DNA of 64,000 nt from Bog-877 sp049518775. Lineage in GTDB: Bacteria; Chloroflexota; Dormibacteria; Aeolococcales; Bog-877. This document shows positions 40,147-49,335 of this stretch, piece after piece (the stretch's first letter is position 1; each line of letters starts with the position of its first letter). Both the position numbers and the translations under genes were made by a program. The notes under the pieces were generated by a model. It ran no database searches, was not told the DNA's origin, and saw nothing but the letters and a program-made list of their open reading frames with translations. The DNA is taken from contig JBEKRL010000003.1 of NCBI GenBank assembly GCA_049518775.1, positions 1 through 64,000 on the forward strand, given 5' to 3'.

Positions 40147-41862
40147 TCAGAGTAGGCTGACCACTGACACCACCCGAGGGCGCCAGGCTCCCCCGTGGGC
40201 CAGGTGGGCAGTCATGGCCTGAGTCGTCGCACGACCCACCTCGGCGACGTCGTGGAAGGCCCGCTCGCGCTCGCGGATCATCCGCCGCACGCGGGCCTTT
40301 CCTTCGTCGACTACTCGCCGCTCCTCAAGGGAGGCACCCCCCACCACCAGGGCCTCTGGCCCGGCGGCCAAGCGGCTGAGGGACCGGTCCATGGTCACCG
40401 AAACCACCACCACCAGCCCATCCGCGGGCCCGGCCGCGGACGCAGTGGGCGGCGCTCCGTCCCCTCCGAGGGTCCGGCCGTCAGCGTCGATGGGGACGGC
40501 GCCGACACCCACGCTGCCGGCGACCCACTGCTGGTCGGGAGACAGTTCCAGGACGGTACCGTTCTCGACGACCGCGACAGTCTCCTTGGGCAGGCCGGCC
40601 AGGCCGGCCAGGCGAGCGTGGGCGACCAGGTGGCGCGGCTCACCGTGGACGGGGACGAAGGCCCGGGGACGGAGCAGGTGGAGGATGAACCTGAGCTCCT
40701 CCGCGGAACCGTGCCCGCTGGCGTGTACCCCGTCGCGGCTCCCCGCCAGTACCTGCACTCCCTGCCCGACCAGGCTGTTCACGATCCTGCTCACGGTCGC
40801 CTCATTGCCGGGCACCGGGTTGGCCGCCAGGACCACGGTGTCGTCCTCACGGACCCGGATGAATGGGTGAGTGCCGGCGGCTATCCGGCTGAGCGCCGCC
40901 AGCGGCTCGCCCTGCGACCCGGTCGCCAGTAGGCAGAGCTGGGAAGGGGGTATTCCGGGCAACTCCCGCGGTGAGGCCAGCAGGCCGGGCGCAAGGTCGA
41001 GGTAGCCCAGCCCCGCCGCGGTGTCGGCGTTGCGGACCATGCTCTGCCCCACCAGGCAGCAGCGCCGACCGACCTCTCGGGCCAGCTCCAGGGTCTGCCG
41101 CATCCGCGCCAGGTTGCTGGCGAAGGTGACCACCACCACCCGACCGGGTGCCTCGGTCAGCGCGCGCCTCAGCGCCGGTCGCACCGTCAGCTCCGATGGG
41201 GTCAGCCCGGGAAGGGTGGCGTTGGTGCTGTCGCTGAGCAGCAGCCTGACCCCCTGGTCGCCCAGCTCAGCCAGGCGCCGAAGGTCGGGACCGCGTCCCC
41301 CCACCGGGGAGTGGTCGAGCTTGAAGTCCCCGGTGTGAACCACCAGGCCGGCCGAGGTCTGGATCGCCAGCCCGCAGCTGCCGGGCACGCTATGGGTCAT
41401 GTGGACCAGCTCCACCACCAGCTCCCCCGCCGAGAAGGGCACCCCCAGATCCACTTCGTGAAGCCGGGCCCGGCCCGCGTAGCCGCGTCGGTCCAGCTTG
41501 TTGCGGAGCAACCCGATGGTCATCGCTGTGCCGTACACCGGCACGTCCAGCTCAGGTAGATAGAAGGGCAGAGCCCCGATGTGGTCCTCATGCCCGTGAG
41601 TGAGCAGTACCGCCCGGACCCTACTCAGCCGGGTCCTCAGGAAGCCAATGTCGGGCAGCACCACGTCGACCCCTGAGGCCTCCTGCTCGGGGAAGGCGAG
41701 CCCGGCGTCGATCACCACCACGTCCTGACCCACCTCCAGGAGGGAGAGGTTCTTCCCGATCTCACCCACACCGCCAAGCGGGACGAACCGCAGCAGCCCC
41801 GGAGCCGGCGCCGCCAGGGGGCTCCCACCGGCGGCAGCCGGATGAAGCCTAGAAGAGACCAA
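40147..41862 (-). CDS. rnj: Ribonuclease J
   Basis: Metallo-beta-lactamase/beta-CASP RNase acting as 5'-exonuclease and endonuclease. Motifs: LRFVPLGGVGEIGKNLSLLE, the metal-binding THGHEDHIGALPFYL, MTHSVPGSCGLAI, VVHTGDFKLDHSP, LLSDSTNA, beta-CASP VVVVTFASNLARM, LLATGSQGEP, HASGHGSAEELRF and FVPVHGEPRHL. The C-terminal domain is divergent. The start is uncertain: TTG 41862 gives 571 residues and overlaps the UDG gene by 14 nt; the frame itself runs back to an ATG at 41955 inside UDG. Together with RNase Y and PNPase it completes a Gram-positive-style RNA decay set. Confidence 0.93.
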   Translation of the reverse strand: MVSSRLHPAAAGGSPLAAPAPGLLRFVPLGGVGEIGKNLSLLEVGQDVVVIDAGLAFPEQEASGVDVVLPDIGFLRTRLSRVRAVLLTHGHEDHIGALPFYLPELDVPVYGTAMTIGLLRNKLDRRGYAGRARLHEVDLGVPFSAGELVVELVHMTHSVPGSCGLAIQTSAGLVVHTGDFKLDHSPVGGRGPDLRRLAELGDQGVRLLLSDSTNATLPGLTPSELTVRPALRRALTEAPGRVVVVTFASNLARMRQTLELAREVGRRCCLVGQSMVRNADTAAGLGYLDLAPGLLASPRELPGIPPSQLCLLATGSQGEPLAALSRIAAGTHPFIRVREDDTVVLAANPVPGNEATVSRIVNSLVGQGVQVLAGSRDGVHASGHGSAEELRFILHLLRPRAFVPVHGEPRHLVAHARLAGLAGLPKETVAVVENGTVLELSPDQQWVAGSVGVGAVPIDADGRTLGGDGAPPTASAAGPADGLVVVVSVTMDRSLSRLAAGPEALVVGGASLEERRVVDEGKARVRRMIRERERAFHDVAEVGRATTQAMTAHLAHGGAWRPRVVSVVSLL

Positions 41863-42520
41863 GCTGCTCGGCGCTCGGGGTCGTCTCCGCCGGGGCCGGC
41901 GGCGCCGCGACCGGGGCGCTCTCCAGGTGGGCCCTGAGCTGCCGGAAATCCTCACGGAGCACCGAGAGCAGGGCCCCGTTGTAGAGCGCCGCCGCCGGGT
42001 GGTAACAGGGCATGTAGGCCCGGCTCCCGCTGCGGATCACCTTCCCGTGGGCCCGCGAGATGCCCGGCGCTCCCGGCAGCAGCCGCTGCAGGGCATGCCG
42101 TCCCAGCACCAGGATCACCTCGGGCTTGAGCACCTCGATCTGGTCGTCTAGGTAGCCGGCGCAGGCCTCGACCTCCTCGGGCAGTGGGTCCCGGTTGCCA
42201 GGCGGGCGGGACTTCAGCACGTTGGTGATGAAGATGTCGTCCCGGCTCAGACCGATCTCCTCCAGGAGCTCGGTGAGCAGCCGTCCGGCCGCGCCCACGA
42301 AGGGCCTGCCCTCGAGGTCCTCTCGCTCCCCGGGAGCCTCCCCCACCGCCATGAGCCGGGCAGTGGCAGGTCCGGTCCCCGGCACCCCCTGGGTCCGGCT
42401 GCGGTGGAGCGCGCACCTGGTGCAGGACCTCACCTGGACGGCGATCTCGTCCAGGCGGGCCTGCGCCCTCTCGGCGCCGCCGGGCGCCGGGTCAGGAGCC
42501 GTGAGGCTGCTCACCGTCAC
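41849..42520 (-). CDS. udg: Uracil-DNA glycosylase, family 4 (4Fe-4S)
   Basis: Removes uracil from DNA. About 223 residues. Cluster cysteines are in VRSCTRCALHRSRTQGVPGTG and, further on, CAGYLDD and MPCYHPAAAL. The catalytic motif is VGEAPGEREDLEGRPFVGAAGRLL, with FITNVLKSRPPGNRDP and VILVLGRHA. This is the SAUDGA/thermophile-type UDG-4 rather than Ung. GTG 42520 is the probable start and overlaps the pnp 3' end by 29 nt; the frame extends to 42619. Its end overlaps RNase J, giving a pnp-udg-rnj coupled group. Confidence 0.92.
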   Translation of the reverse strand: MTVSSLTAPDPAPGGAERAQARLDEIAVQVRSCTRCALHRSRTQGVPGTGPATARLMAVGEAPGEREDLEGRPFVGAAGRLLTELLEEIGLSRDDIFITNVLKSRPPGNRDPLPEEVEACAGYLDDQIEVLKPEVILVLGRHALQRLLPGAPGISRAHGKVIRSGSRAYMPCYHPAAALYNGALLSVLREDFRQLRAHLESAPVAAPPAPAETTPSAEQLGLF

Positions 42521-44660
42521 GTGGACCTGTTGGGGGCGGGCTGCCAGCGCCGCGCTCGCCCCGTCCGGCCAGCTCCAGGATGGCCTGCTTGCGGGACAGG
42601 TTGACCCGGCCCCGGTCATCGATCTCGGTCACCTTGACCATGATCTCGTCACCGATGCTGACCACATCCTCGACCTTGCCCACCCGCTGCTCGGCCAGCT
42701 GGGAGATGTGGACCAGGCCGTCCTGTCGAGGCAGAATCTCGACGAAGGCGCCGAAGGGCATGATCCGGACCACCTTGCCCTTGTAGATCCGGCCCACCTC
42801 CACCGACTCGGTGAGGTCGCGGATCATCGCCACCGCCCGCTCCATCGCCTCCTCGTCGACCGTGGCCAGGAAGACCTTCCCGTCGTCCTCGATGTCGATC
42901 TGGCAGCCGGTCTCCTCCTGGATCCGGCGGATGGTCTTGCCACCAGGCCCAATCAGGTCGCGGATCTTGTCGGGGTGGATATGCAGGGTGATGATCCGAG
43001 GTGCGTGGATGGACATCGCCTGGCGCGGGGCTGAGATGGCCTCGGCCATCTTGTCGAGGATGTGAAGCCTCCCCTGCCGTGCCTGCTCCAGGGCCTGGCG
43101 GAAGAGCTCCGAGCTGAGGCCCCGAGCCTTCATGTCCATCTGCAGGGCGGTCACTCCCTTGCGCGTCCCGGCGACCTTGAAGTCCATGTCGCCGAGGGCG
43201 TCCTCCATGCCCTGGATGTCGGAGAGGATGGCGTAGCGCGACGGGTCGTTCGCGTCGGTGATTAGTCCCATGGCGATGCCCCCGACCGGGGCCGCGATGG
43301 GGACCCCCGCGTCCATCAGGGACAGGGTGCTGCCGCAGACACTCGCCATCGAGGTGCTTCCGTTGCTGGAGAGGATCTCGGTCACGATCCGGATCACGTA
43401 GGGGAACTCGTCGGCGGGCGGAACCATGATCTTCACCGCCCGCTCCGCCAGAGCCCCGTGCCCAATCTCCCGACGGCCGGGGGAACGCAGCGGCCTGGCC
43501 TCACCAACCGAGAAGGGCGGGAAGTTGTAGTGGTGCATGTAGCGCTTGAACTCTTCCAAGCCCAGCCCGTCGAGCCTCTGCTGATCCGACAGGGTGCCCA
43601 GAGTGACCACCGAGAGAGCCTGGGTCTGCCCCCTCGTGAACACGGCGCTTCCGTGAGCCCTGGGCAGCACCCCGACCTCACACCAGATCGGCCGGATCTC
43701 GTCGGTCCTGCGCCCGTCAGGGCGCATCCCGCGGTCGAGGATCGCCCGGCGGACGGCCGACTTCAAGACCGCCTCGAAAGCGGTCGCGATGTCGCCGGCC
43801 CCGTCCGGGAACCTCGGGGTCAGCTCTGCCACCACGTCCGAGCGGAGCCTGTCGACCCGGGTGTCGCGCTGGGCCTTGTCGCTCTCCACGAAGACCCGGT
43901 CGATCCTCTCAGCGGCAATCTCCGCCACCGCGGCCCTCAGCTCAGCGGGCACCCCCACGTGGAGGTACTCCATGTCGGGCTTTCCCACCTTGGCGACCAG
44001 CTCGTCGATCAGCGAGATCAACTCGCGGATCCGCTCGTGGGCCCGGGCCAGCGCCTGCACCAGGATCTCCTCCGAAACCTCGTTGGCGCCGGCCTCCACC
44101 ATGTTGATGGAATCGCGGGTCCCCGCCACCACCAGGTCCAGCTGGCCACGTTCGATGTCGGGCATGCTGGGGTTCTCCACCAGCTCTCCATCGAACAGTC
44201 CCATCCGGACTGCGGCGACCGGGCCGTCATGAGGGATGTCGCTGATGGCCACCGCTGCCCCAGCTCCGACCAGGGCCAGGATGGTGGGGTCGTGGACCTG
44301 GTCGGTGGAGAGCACCGTGGCCACGATCTGGACGTCGTTGCGGAAGTCCTTGGGGAAGAGCGGCCGCATGGGGCGATCGATCATCCTGGAGGTCAGGGTT
44401 GCCGCCTCGGAGGGCCTCGCCTCCCGGCGCATGAAGGCGCCCGGGATCCGGCCCACCGAGTACATCTTCTCCTCGTAGTCGCAGGTCAGAGGGAAGAAGT
44501 CGATGCCCGGCCGGGGCGCACTGCTGGCGGTGGCGGTGACCAGCACCACCGTGTCGCCGTGGCGCACCCAGACCGCGCCGTTGGCCTGACCGGCCATCCA
44601 GCCGGTCTCGATGCTCAGTTCCGAGCCGTCAAAGGTGCGCGAAACAACTGTCTTTTCCAC
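42492..44660 (-). CDS. pnp: Polynucleotide phosphorylase
   Basis: Phosphorolytic 3'-5' exoribonuclease of the degradosome. 722 residues: first RNase PH core (ETGWMAGQANGAVWVRHGDT, PGIDFFPLTCDYEEKMYSVG), an all-alpha linker, second PH core (GSAVFTRGQTQALSVVTLG, FPPFSVGEARPLRSPGRREIGHG), then a KH domain (HPDKIRDLIGPGGKTIRRIQEETG) and an S1 domain (GRIYKGKVVRIMPFGAFVEILP). Start set at GTG 44660, with GGGGAGG 6 nt upstream; the open frame to 44846 lacks homology. Downstream of rpsO in the classical rpsO-pnp order, with a structured leader between them. Confidence 0.97.
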   Translation of the reverse strand: MEKTVVSRTFDGSELSIETGWMAGQANGAVWVRHGDTVVLVTATASSAPRPGIDFFPLTCDYEEKMYSVGRIPGAFMRREARPSEAATLTSRMIDRPMRPLFPKDFRNDVQIVATVLSTDQVHDPTILALVGAGAAVAISDIPHDGPVAAVRMGLFDGELVENPSMPDIERGQLDLVVAGTRDSINMVEAGANEVSEEILVQALARAHERIRELISLIDELVAKVGKPDMEYLHVGVPAELRAAVAEIAAERIDRVFVESDKAQRDTRVDRLRSDVVAELTPRFPDGAGDIATAFEAVLKSAVRRAILDRGMRPDGRRTDEIRPIWCEVGVLPRAHGSAVFTRGQTQALSVVTLGTLSDQQRLDGLGLEEFKRYMHHYNFPPFSVGEARPLRSPGRREIGHGALAERAVKIMVPPADEFPYVIRIVTEILSSNGSTSMASVCGSTLSLMDAGVPIAAPVGGIAMGLITDANDPSRYAILSDIQGMEDALGDMDFKVAGTRKGVTALQMDMKARGLSSELFRQALEQARQGRLHILDKMAEAISAPRQAMSIHAPRIITLHIHPDKIRDLIGPGGKTIRRIQEETGCQIDIEDDGKVFLATVDEEAMERAVAMIRDLTESVEVGRIYKGKVVRIMPFGAFVEILPRQDGLVHISQLAEQRVGKVEDVVSIGDEIMVKVTEIDDRGRVNLSRKQAILELAGRGERGAGSPPPTGPRDGEQPHGS

Positions 44661-44719
44661 AAGGTGCCTCCCCGCGGCCCCGGCCCGGTGAGGGAGAAGA
44701 CCTCGCACCGGCGGAGCCG

Positions 44720-44787
44720 GCGCGGTTGAAAAGAGGGGATGAGAGCTGAACTTCGGTTCGGCTCCGATCGCCAGTCTCCAACCGCGC
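44720..44787 (-). promoter_or_regulatory. Structured leader between rpsO and pnp
   Basis: Nested inverted repeats. The outer 9-bp arms are GCGCGGTTG (44720-44728) and CAACCGCGC (44779-44787). The inner hairpin arms are GAGCTGAAC (44743-44751) and GTTCGGCTC (44756-44764) around a 4-nt loop. In E. coli the pnp leader folds into RNase III-cut hairpins through which PNPase represses itself; an analogous role is an inference. Confidence 0.45.
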
Positions 44788-44894
44788 GCTGGTCGCCCGG
44801 GTGAGGTCTGCCGCCACTCCCGTGGGCAGAGTCCGCGGTCGTACAAAAGGACCGGCGCTCGGTTGCGATCGAGTCAGCCGGATATCGGTCGACG

Positions 44895-45161
44895 TCAGTG
44901 GCGCAGCCCCAGCTTGGCGATGAGGGCGCGGTAACGAGCGATGTCCACCCGCATCAGGTAGTCCAGCAACCGCCGCCTCTTTCCCACCAGCTTCAGCAGG
45001 CCACGCCGGGTGTGGTGATCCTTGGGGTGAACCTTGAGGTGCTCGGTGAGCTCCCGGATGCGCTCGCTGAAGATGGCGATCTGGACCTCTGGCGAGCCGG
45101 TATCGCTCTCGTGCTGGCGGTGATCCTGGATCACCGCGGCCTTGGCTTCCCCTTGAAGCAT
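44895..45161 (-). CDS. rpsO: 30S ribosomal protein S15
   Basis: 88 residues, the standard S15 length, with the conserved DTGSPEVQIAIFSERIRELTEHL, HPKDHHTRRGLLKLVGKRRRLLDYL and C-terminal RYRALIAKLGLRH. Binds the central domain of 16S rRNA and organises the platform. AAGGAG lies about 12 nt before the ATG, a rather long spacing. TATGCT at 45242-45247 is a possible -10 about 80 nt upstream. First gene of the rpsO-pnp-udg-rnj group. Confidence 0.98.
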   Translation of the reverse strand: MLQGEAKAAVIQDHRQHESDTGSPEVQIAIFSERIRELTEHLKVHPKDHHTRRGLLKLVGKRRRLLDYLMRVDIARYRALIAKLGLRH

Positions 45162-45357
45162 GCTTGGGCGAATCTCCTTCAGTCACCACGAGGCCCGCCC
45201 ACACGGAAATTCCGGCTCGAGCTGAGCTCCGGGACCGCGTGAGCATAGCACAAGCCCTAGAGCGCTCCCGCGGACCGCGCCCCACCTCGCCGGAGCCTGT
45301 GGGCATCGCTCGCGACGACCGTCCGTCCCGGCCGCCCCGCCGCCCCCAGGGACCCGG

Positions 45358-45435
45358 TGGGGTGGCTAGAGGGACTCGAACCCTCGACCTCCAGGGCCAC
45401 AACCTGGCACTCTAACCAACTGAGCTATAGCCACC
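45358..45435 (-). tRNA. tRNA-His(GTG)
   Basis: Minus-strand cloverleaf with acceptor GGTGGCTA/TAGCCACC, the 8-bp helix that includes the genome-encoded G-1:C73 pair unique to tRNA-His. The anticodon stem is CCAGG/CCTGG with loop TTGTGGC, giving anticodon GTG. The T-arm is CGAGGG-TTCGAGT-CCCTC. The 3' CCA is encoded (45360-45358). Confidence 0.96.
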
Positions 45436-45488
45436 GCGAGGGGCCAAATTATAGGAGCGGCCCCAAACTCCTCTCAGCAAGGAACCCC

Positions 45489-45977
45489 ATGCCCGTCACC
45501 ACTCCCCCCGCCGACGCCGACGCCGACGCCCAGGCGATGCGCAGGGCGCTCCGGCTGGCCCGGGCCGCGGGAAGACGGGGCGAGGTGCCGATCGGGGCCG
45601 TGGTCGTGTACCAGGGCCGGGTCATCGCCGCGGCCTCCAACCGGGTGGAGCGCTCCCGGGACGCCTCGGCGCACGCCGAGCTGCTCGCGCTGCGCCAAGC
45701 GGCCGCCAGGCTCCAGTCCTGGCGGCTCCACGGCTGCACCCTCTACTCCACCCTGGAGCCCTGCCCGATGTGCGCGGGAGCCCTGCTCCTGGCTCGGATC
45801 GACGAGGTCGTCTACGGCGCCGATGATCCTCGCAAAGGCGCCTACCGGACCGTCTACGACGTCCTGGGCAACCCCTCCGGCAACCACCACCCAGTGGTCC
45901 GCCCTGGCTGTGAGGCCGAGTCGGCTTCGGCCCTGCTCCAACGCTTCTTCCGAAGCCTGCGCGACCCTGGAGGCTGA
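45489..45977 (+). CDS. tadA: tRNA-specific adenosine deaminase
   Basis: Deaminates A34 to inosine in tRNA-Arg(ACG). 162 residues. Zinc-site motifs: His/Glu in SAHAELLALRQAA and the double Cys in LEPCPMCAGALLLARI; EVPIGAVVV and YGADDPRKGA are typical of TadA. AAGGA lies 5 nt before the ATG. The N-terminus has an ADADADA repeat from GACGCC hexamers. Its stop lies one base ahead of the TTG start of the hydrolase gene, so the two are probably co-translated. Confidence 0.94.
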   Translation: MPVTTPPADADADAQAMRRALRLARAAGRRGEVPIGAVVVYQGRVIAAASNRVERSRDASAHAELLALRQAAARLQSWRLHGCTLYSTLEPCPMCAGALLLARIDEVVYGADDPRKGAYRTVYDVLGNPSGNHHPVVRPGCEAESASALLQRFFRSLRDPGG

Positions 45978-45978
45978 G

Positions 45979-46842
45979 TTGTCCGCCGGCCTCCCCGCGC
46001 CGCTCCCAACCACGGTCGCCGGACTGCCCGGGATCCACACCCTCGCCAGAGGGCCCCGGCGGCAGCTCACGATCCTGCTGGCCCACGGCGTACTCTGCGA
46101 CCACACCTTCCTCGAGCCATGGGTGGCCTGGTTCGGAGCGGCCGGGTTCGACACCTACGCCGTCTCCCGTAGGGGACGTCAGGGCCAGCCGCCGCTCCAC
46201 TCGGACGGCGTCACCTTCGAGGACTTCCTCAGCGACACCCGCAGAGCCGCAGGGGCACTGCCCCATCCCCTCCTCCTGGTGGGTCACAGCTTGGGCGGAA
46301 TCCTGGCGCTCAAGGCGGCCGAGCAGGGAGCCTGCGAGGCGGTGGCGCTGCTCGCCCCCGTCCCTCCACGGGGGATCATTCCGCTGGGCCGTATTCGCGA
46401 CCTGCCGCCACAGCTGGCCCAGGTGGGATCGCTCCTGAGCGGAGGCACCTTCTACCCCAGCTTCCGGCAGGCCACCGCCATGTTCATGGGGCGGATCCCT
46501 CAACCGCAGCGCCGGGATCTGTACCGGCGCTACACCCCGGACTCCGCTCGAGCGGTGCGGACCACCTACATCCCCGGGGTCCGCGTCGACCCATCTCGAA
46601 TGAGGGTTCCGCTGCTCTGCCTGGTCGGCGCGGAGGACGCCACCATCCCCCCCAAGACCGTCGCCCGGCTCGCTCAACGCTATGGCGGCCACTTTCACAG
46701 CCTCTCGGGCCACGCCCACGAACTGGTCGCCGAGCCACGATGGCAGGAGGTGGCCCAGGTGATCGCGAGCTGGGCCGAGGGGATAGCCCCCAACCTCGCG
46801 CCCGAGGCCGGAGGCCAGGCGACCGCCAGGCCGCGAGCCTGA
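45979..46842 (+). CDS. Alpha/beta-fold hydrolase
   Basis: A 287-residue alpha/beta hydrolase. LLAHGVLCDHTFLEPWVAWF forms the oxyanion region, the nucleophile elbow is VGHSLGGILALKAA (Ser), LCLVGAEDATIPP carries the acid Asp, and SGHAHELVAEPRW supplies the His. The closest look is that of lipase/lysophospholipase-like hydrolases of unknown substrate. Start at TTG 45979 is strongly supported by GGAGG at 45969-45973, five nt upstream, and by adjacency to the tadA stop. Confidence 0.85.
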   Translation: MSAGLPAPLPTTVAGLPGIHTLARGPRRQLTILLAHGVLCDHTFLEPWVAWFGAAGFDTYAVSRRGRQGQPPLHSDGVTFEDFLSDTRRAAGALPHPLLLVGHSLGGILALKAAEQGACEAVALLAPVPPRGIIPLGRIRDLPPQLAQVGSLLSGGTFYPSFRQATAMFMGRIPQPQRRDLYRRYTPDSARAVRTTYIPGVRVDPSRMRVPLLCLVGAEDATIPPKTVARLAQRYGGHFHSLSGHAHELVAEPRWQEVAQVIASWAEGIAPNLAPEAGGQATARPRA

Positions 46843-46891
46843 ACTGAGGGCCTGGGAGCGCGACCCCGGTCCTACAATCGCTCCGGGCCGA

Positions 46892-46977
46892 GGAGAGGTG
46901 TCCGAGTGGTTTAAGGTGCCGCTCTCGAAAAGCGGTGTGGTTACAAGCCACCGCGGGTTCGAATCCCGCCCTCTCCG
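46892..46977 (+). tRNA. tRNA-Ser(CGA)
   Basis: Class II tRNA with a long variable arm. Acceptor is GGAGAGG/CCTCTCC, anticodon stem CCGCT/AGCGG with loop CTCGAAA (anticodon CGA), T-arm GCGGG-TTCGAAT-CCCGC and discriminator G. CCA is not encoded (CCG follows). Confidence 0.95.
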
Positions 46978-47295
46978 CCGGACTCCCCTGGGGCTGAGGC
47001 CCTCCTCCCGCACCGCGGCCGGGCTCGCCGGCTGCAACCGTCCCCGCTCGGCCAGGCGCCCGCGGCCACCCCCACCGCCGACCCTTCGGCCGGCGAGCGC
47101 CGCTCCGATGACGTCGACACCCCGACTAGGACGAGGGCGAGACCGGTGGCGACCCCAGCGAGACGACGCCGCCCACCGCGGGCCGGTGAGGTTCCGACAG
47201 CGTCAGCCTGGCCGGCGGGACGATCTCGGGCCACGCCGCCACGGGCTTGGTCTCTCAGGACGTTGCATCCCGCGGTCGGCCGGAGTCCAATCCGA
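46978..47295. other. Intergenic stretch after tRNA-Ser(CGA)
   Basis: About 320 bp with no recognisable gene. A minus-strand frame reading back through the tRNA was discarded as a tRNA shadow. Confidence 0.45.
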
Positions 47296-47649
47296 CTACT
47301 CGACCAGGTGCAGCGCCGCCTCCTCTGCCGGAAGTTCGTCGTCCTCCTCGTCCAGCTCCTCGCTGCCGTAGAGGTCACGCTCCGGTTCCTCACCCTCGAC
47401 GATTTCCAGACCGTGGGGGACCGGTCGCTGGGACCGGTCGGGCTCCTCCGCCCGCAACCGCTCGTCGAGGGACTCACCAGCGCTCCGGGGGCGCGGTTCT
47501 CGCAGCGAGATGTCCCGCGGCCGGTTCTCATCCCCGACAATCTCGGCCGGGTCCGGCTCCTCGTGTCCCGGAAACGAGCTGCTATCGGCCGGGGCGTCGT
47601 TCCACGGTAGGTCCTCTTCCGCGCGCCGATCCGATCGCCGCTGCCCCAT
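47296..47649 (-). CDS. DUF5709-like acidic protein
   Basis: A 117-residue, strongly acidic, probably disordered protein. The phrase GESLDERLRAEEPD is the core of the DUF5709 family found in Actinomycetota, and the C-terminus is a Glu/Asp run (EELDEEDDELPAEEAA). Function is unknown. ATG 47649 has GGGGAGGAG immediately upstream at a suitable distance, which makes translation likely and rules out the longer open frame back to 47892. Confidence 0.75.
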   Translation of the reverse strand: MGQRRSDRRAEEDLPWNDAPADSSSFPGHEEPDPAEIVGDENRPRDISLREPRPRSAGESLDERLRAEEPDRSQRPVPHGLEIVEGEEPERDLYGSEELDEEDDELPAEEAALHLVE

Positions 47650-48311
47650 CACTCCTCCCCGGTTGCCCACGCTCAGCCCCACGAGGCGGACCACGCCACC
47701 TTTCACAGAGTAGCGCGTCGCCCCAGGCACGTCGCTACGGAGGAGCTGAGCCGCCAAGCCCACCACCTTGGGAGACAGGCGCAAGGCGGAGCGCACTGCC
47801 CAAAGCTGCAGCCCCAGGCTGCAGCGGTCGCGCTCCGCTCGGGGCACCTGGCCGCGCCGGTGACCCAGCTCTCGGCCCCCTCGCGGACCCACCTGCCGGC
47901 ACTCTGGGCGACGTCGACTCCTTGACGCCGAGACACCTCAGGCTCCGCCGGTTCCGCCACCGCGATTCCGCCTGACCGGCGCTCTTCCCTTACCGTCGAC
48001 GGTTGCCCCACTCCGCCAGCGCCGAGTTGGGCCCATGGCTCCGGCGAGCTTGCCCATCCGCGGCCCCAACCGGCTGCTGACCCGCGACCGCCAAGCTGCT
48101 TGCCCCGGCCCGTCGCCTTCCCCGCGGTGACGGCTGTGCCTGCACAGCCACGCAGATGCCAGCTCCCGCAGCCAGCGAGCATGGCCAGCAGATACGGGAG
48201 TCGGGACCCAGCCCCTGCCGCCGTGGGCCTGATGGCGCTGCCCGGCCGCCAGTGCCCCGGCCACCACAAGGCCAGGAGACCGGAATGACCCGCGCCGAGC
48301 CGCCCTTGGAC
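47650..48311. other. Gene-free stretch
   Basis: About 660 bp between the DUF5709-like and PRC-barrel genes. Long frames exist on both strands but none shows a family motif or ribosome-binding site. Confidence 0.45.
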
Positions 48312-48668
48312 TCAGTGGCGGATCAGCCGCCGGCCCCCGGCGCTCGACGCCGCAACGTAGGGCATCCCGTAGTACTGGAAGAGCCTTGCCTCATCGTCGG
48401 GAGACAGGTCGCCACCCTGTTCCATGCTGGGCGCCCGGCTCACCTCCGCCTTCAGCCGGCCCACCTTGAGATAACTCTGGCCCACCGATGCCTGCTCGGT
48501 GGGAACGAAGGTGAGGTGGCGACCGAAAAGTCCGGTGTGGACGGTGACGAAGAGCGGCTCATCGCTCTCGGCGTCGAAGTACACATCCTCCAGCCGGCCG
48601 ATCTCCTCACCGTCCGGATCGATAACATCCTTGCCCTCAAGTTCCCGGATGTTCTCAAGTCCGCTCAA
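48312..48668 (-). CDS. PRC-barrel domain protein
   Basis: A 118-residue protein with one PRC barrel at about residues 5-80: ELEGKDVIDPDGEEIGRLEDVYFD, then PLFVTVHTGLFGRHLTFVP. A C-terminal helix region includes LSPDDEARLFQYYGMPY. PRC barrels occur in RimM and photosystem proteins and as free-standing stress-related proteins in Actinomycetota; the role here is unknown. The TTG start at 48668 is supported by AGGAGG six nt upstream; the open frame to 48980 is not conserved. Confidence 0.85.
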   Translation of the reverse strand: MSGLENIRELEGKDVIDPDGEEIGRLEDVYFDAESDEPLFVTVHTGLFGRHLTFVPTEQASVGQSYLKVGRLKAEVSRAPSMEQGGDLSPDDEARLFQYYGMPYVAASSAGGRRLIRH

Positions 48669-49037
48669 CGTCTTCCTCCTTCGGCCCGTCTCTGACGCTG
48701 CCCCAACACTACCCCGGCCAGGGCCCCAGCTGGGTCCCTGGCGGGAGCGGACGCACACTCGGGAGTCAGCCGTCCGCGCAGGGGCCGGGCCGAGCGCGCC
48801 ACCTGGGCGGAGAAGCCCCTCGGTTGCCTCGGCTGGACGGCCGTCCGAGGGCCCGTCTCTGCCGTCAGCGGCTCTCCAGGGCCGCAGGCCCGCCACATCT
48901 TCTGAGCCTTGGGCGGCCGCCAGCAGCGGGTCCCGCCCCCACCCAGCTGGCCAACCCCGAGTCACCACCGTCGAGCACACGACGCAGGTAGCTTCTCACC
49001 AGGCCACCCGGGCCGCGGTCTGGCTAGAATCCGCCCG
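48669..49037. other. Gene-free stretch before tRNA-Ser(GGA)
   Basis: About 370 bp holding the PRC-barrel ribosome-binding site at its left end. Nothing else was recognised. Confidence 0.4.
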
Positions 49038-49125
49038 GGAGCGGTCGCCTAGTTGGCCGAGGGCGCGGCACTGGAAATGCCGTAAGGGGGCAACCCCTTC
49101 GAGGGTTCGAATCCCTCCCGCTCCG
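49038..49125 (+). tRNA. tRNA-Ser(GGA)
   Basis: Class II tRNA. Acceptor is GGAGCGG/CCGCTCC, anticodon stem CGGCA/TGCCG with loop CTGGAAA (anticodon GGA). The long variable arm pairs AAGGGG with CCCCTT, the T-arm is GAGGG-TTCGAAT-CCCTC, and the discriminator is G. CCA is not encoded. Confidence 0.95.
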
Positions 49126-49335
49126 CCCGGAGGCCGCTCTCGACCGGCCACGCCCGGCTCCGGCTGACACTGCGGTGCTGCCCTCGGGCATCCCCGCGCC
49201 CGCCCTCCGCGCGGCCGATCTAGCACCAGCGCCGATGACCTGGGGCGAGCCGGGCCAAGCCGCGGTCCGGTTCTCTGGGAGTAGAAAGTGGCCGTGCCCG
49301 GGCTCCGTGCCAGCCGGACGCGGCAGAATGGGGAC

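Noticed and set aside
44661..44846. 62-residue N-terminal extension of PNPase
   Set aside because: Not conserved; GTG 44660 has a strong GGGGAGG ribosome-binding site and starts at the family N-terminus.
46941..47540. Minus-strand 199-codon open frame
   Set aside because: Starts antisense to the DUF5709-like gene and ends reading back through tRNA-Ser (GGEGGIRTRGGL), a common tRNA shadow.
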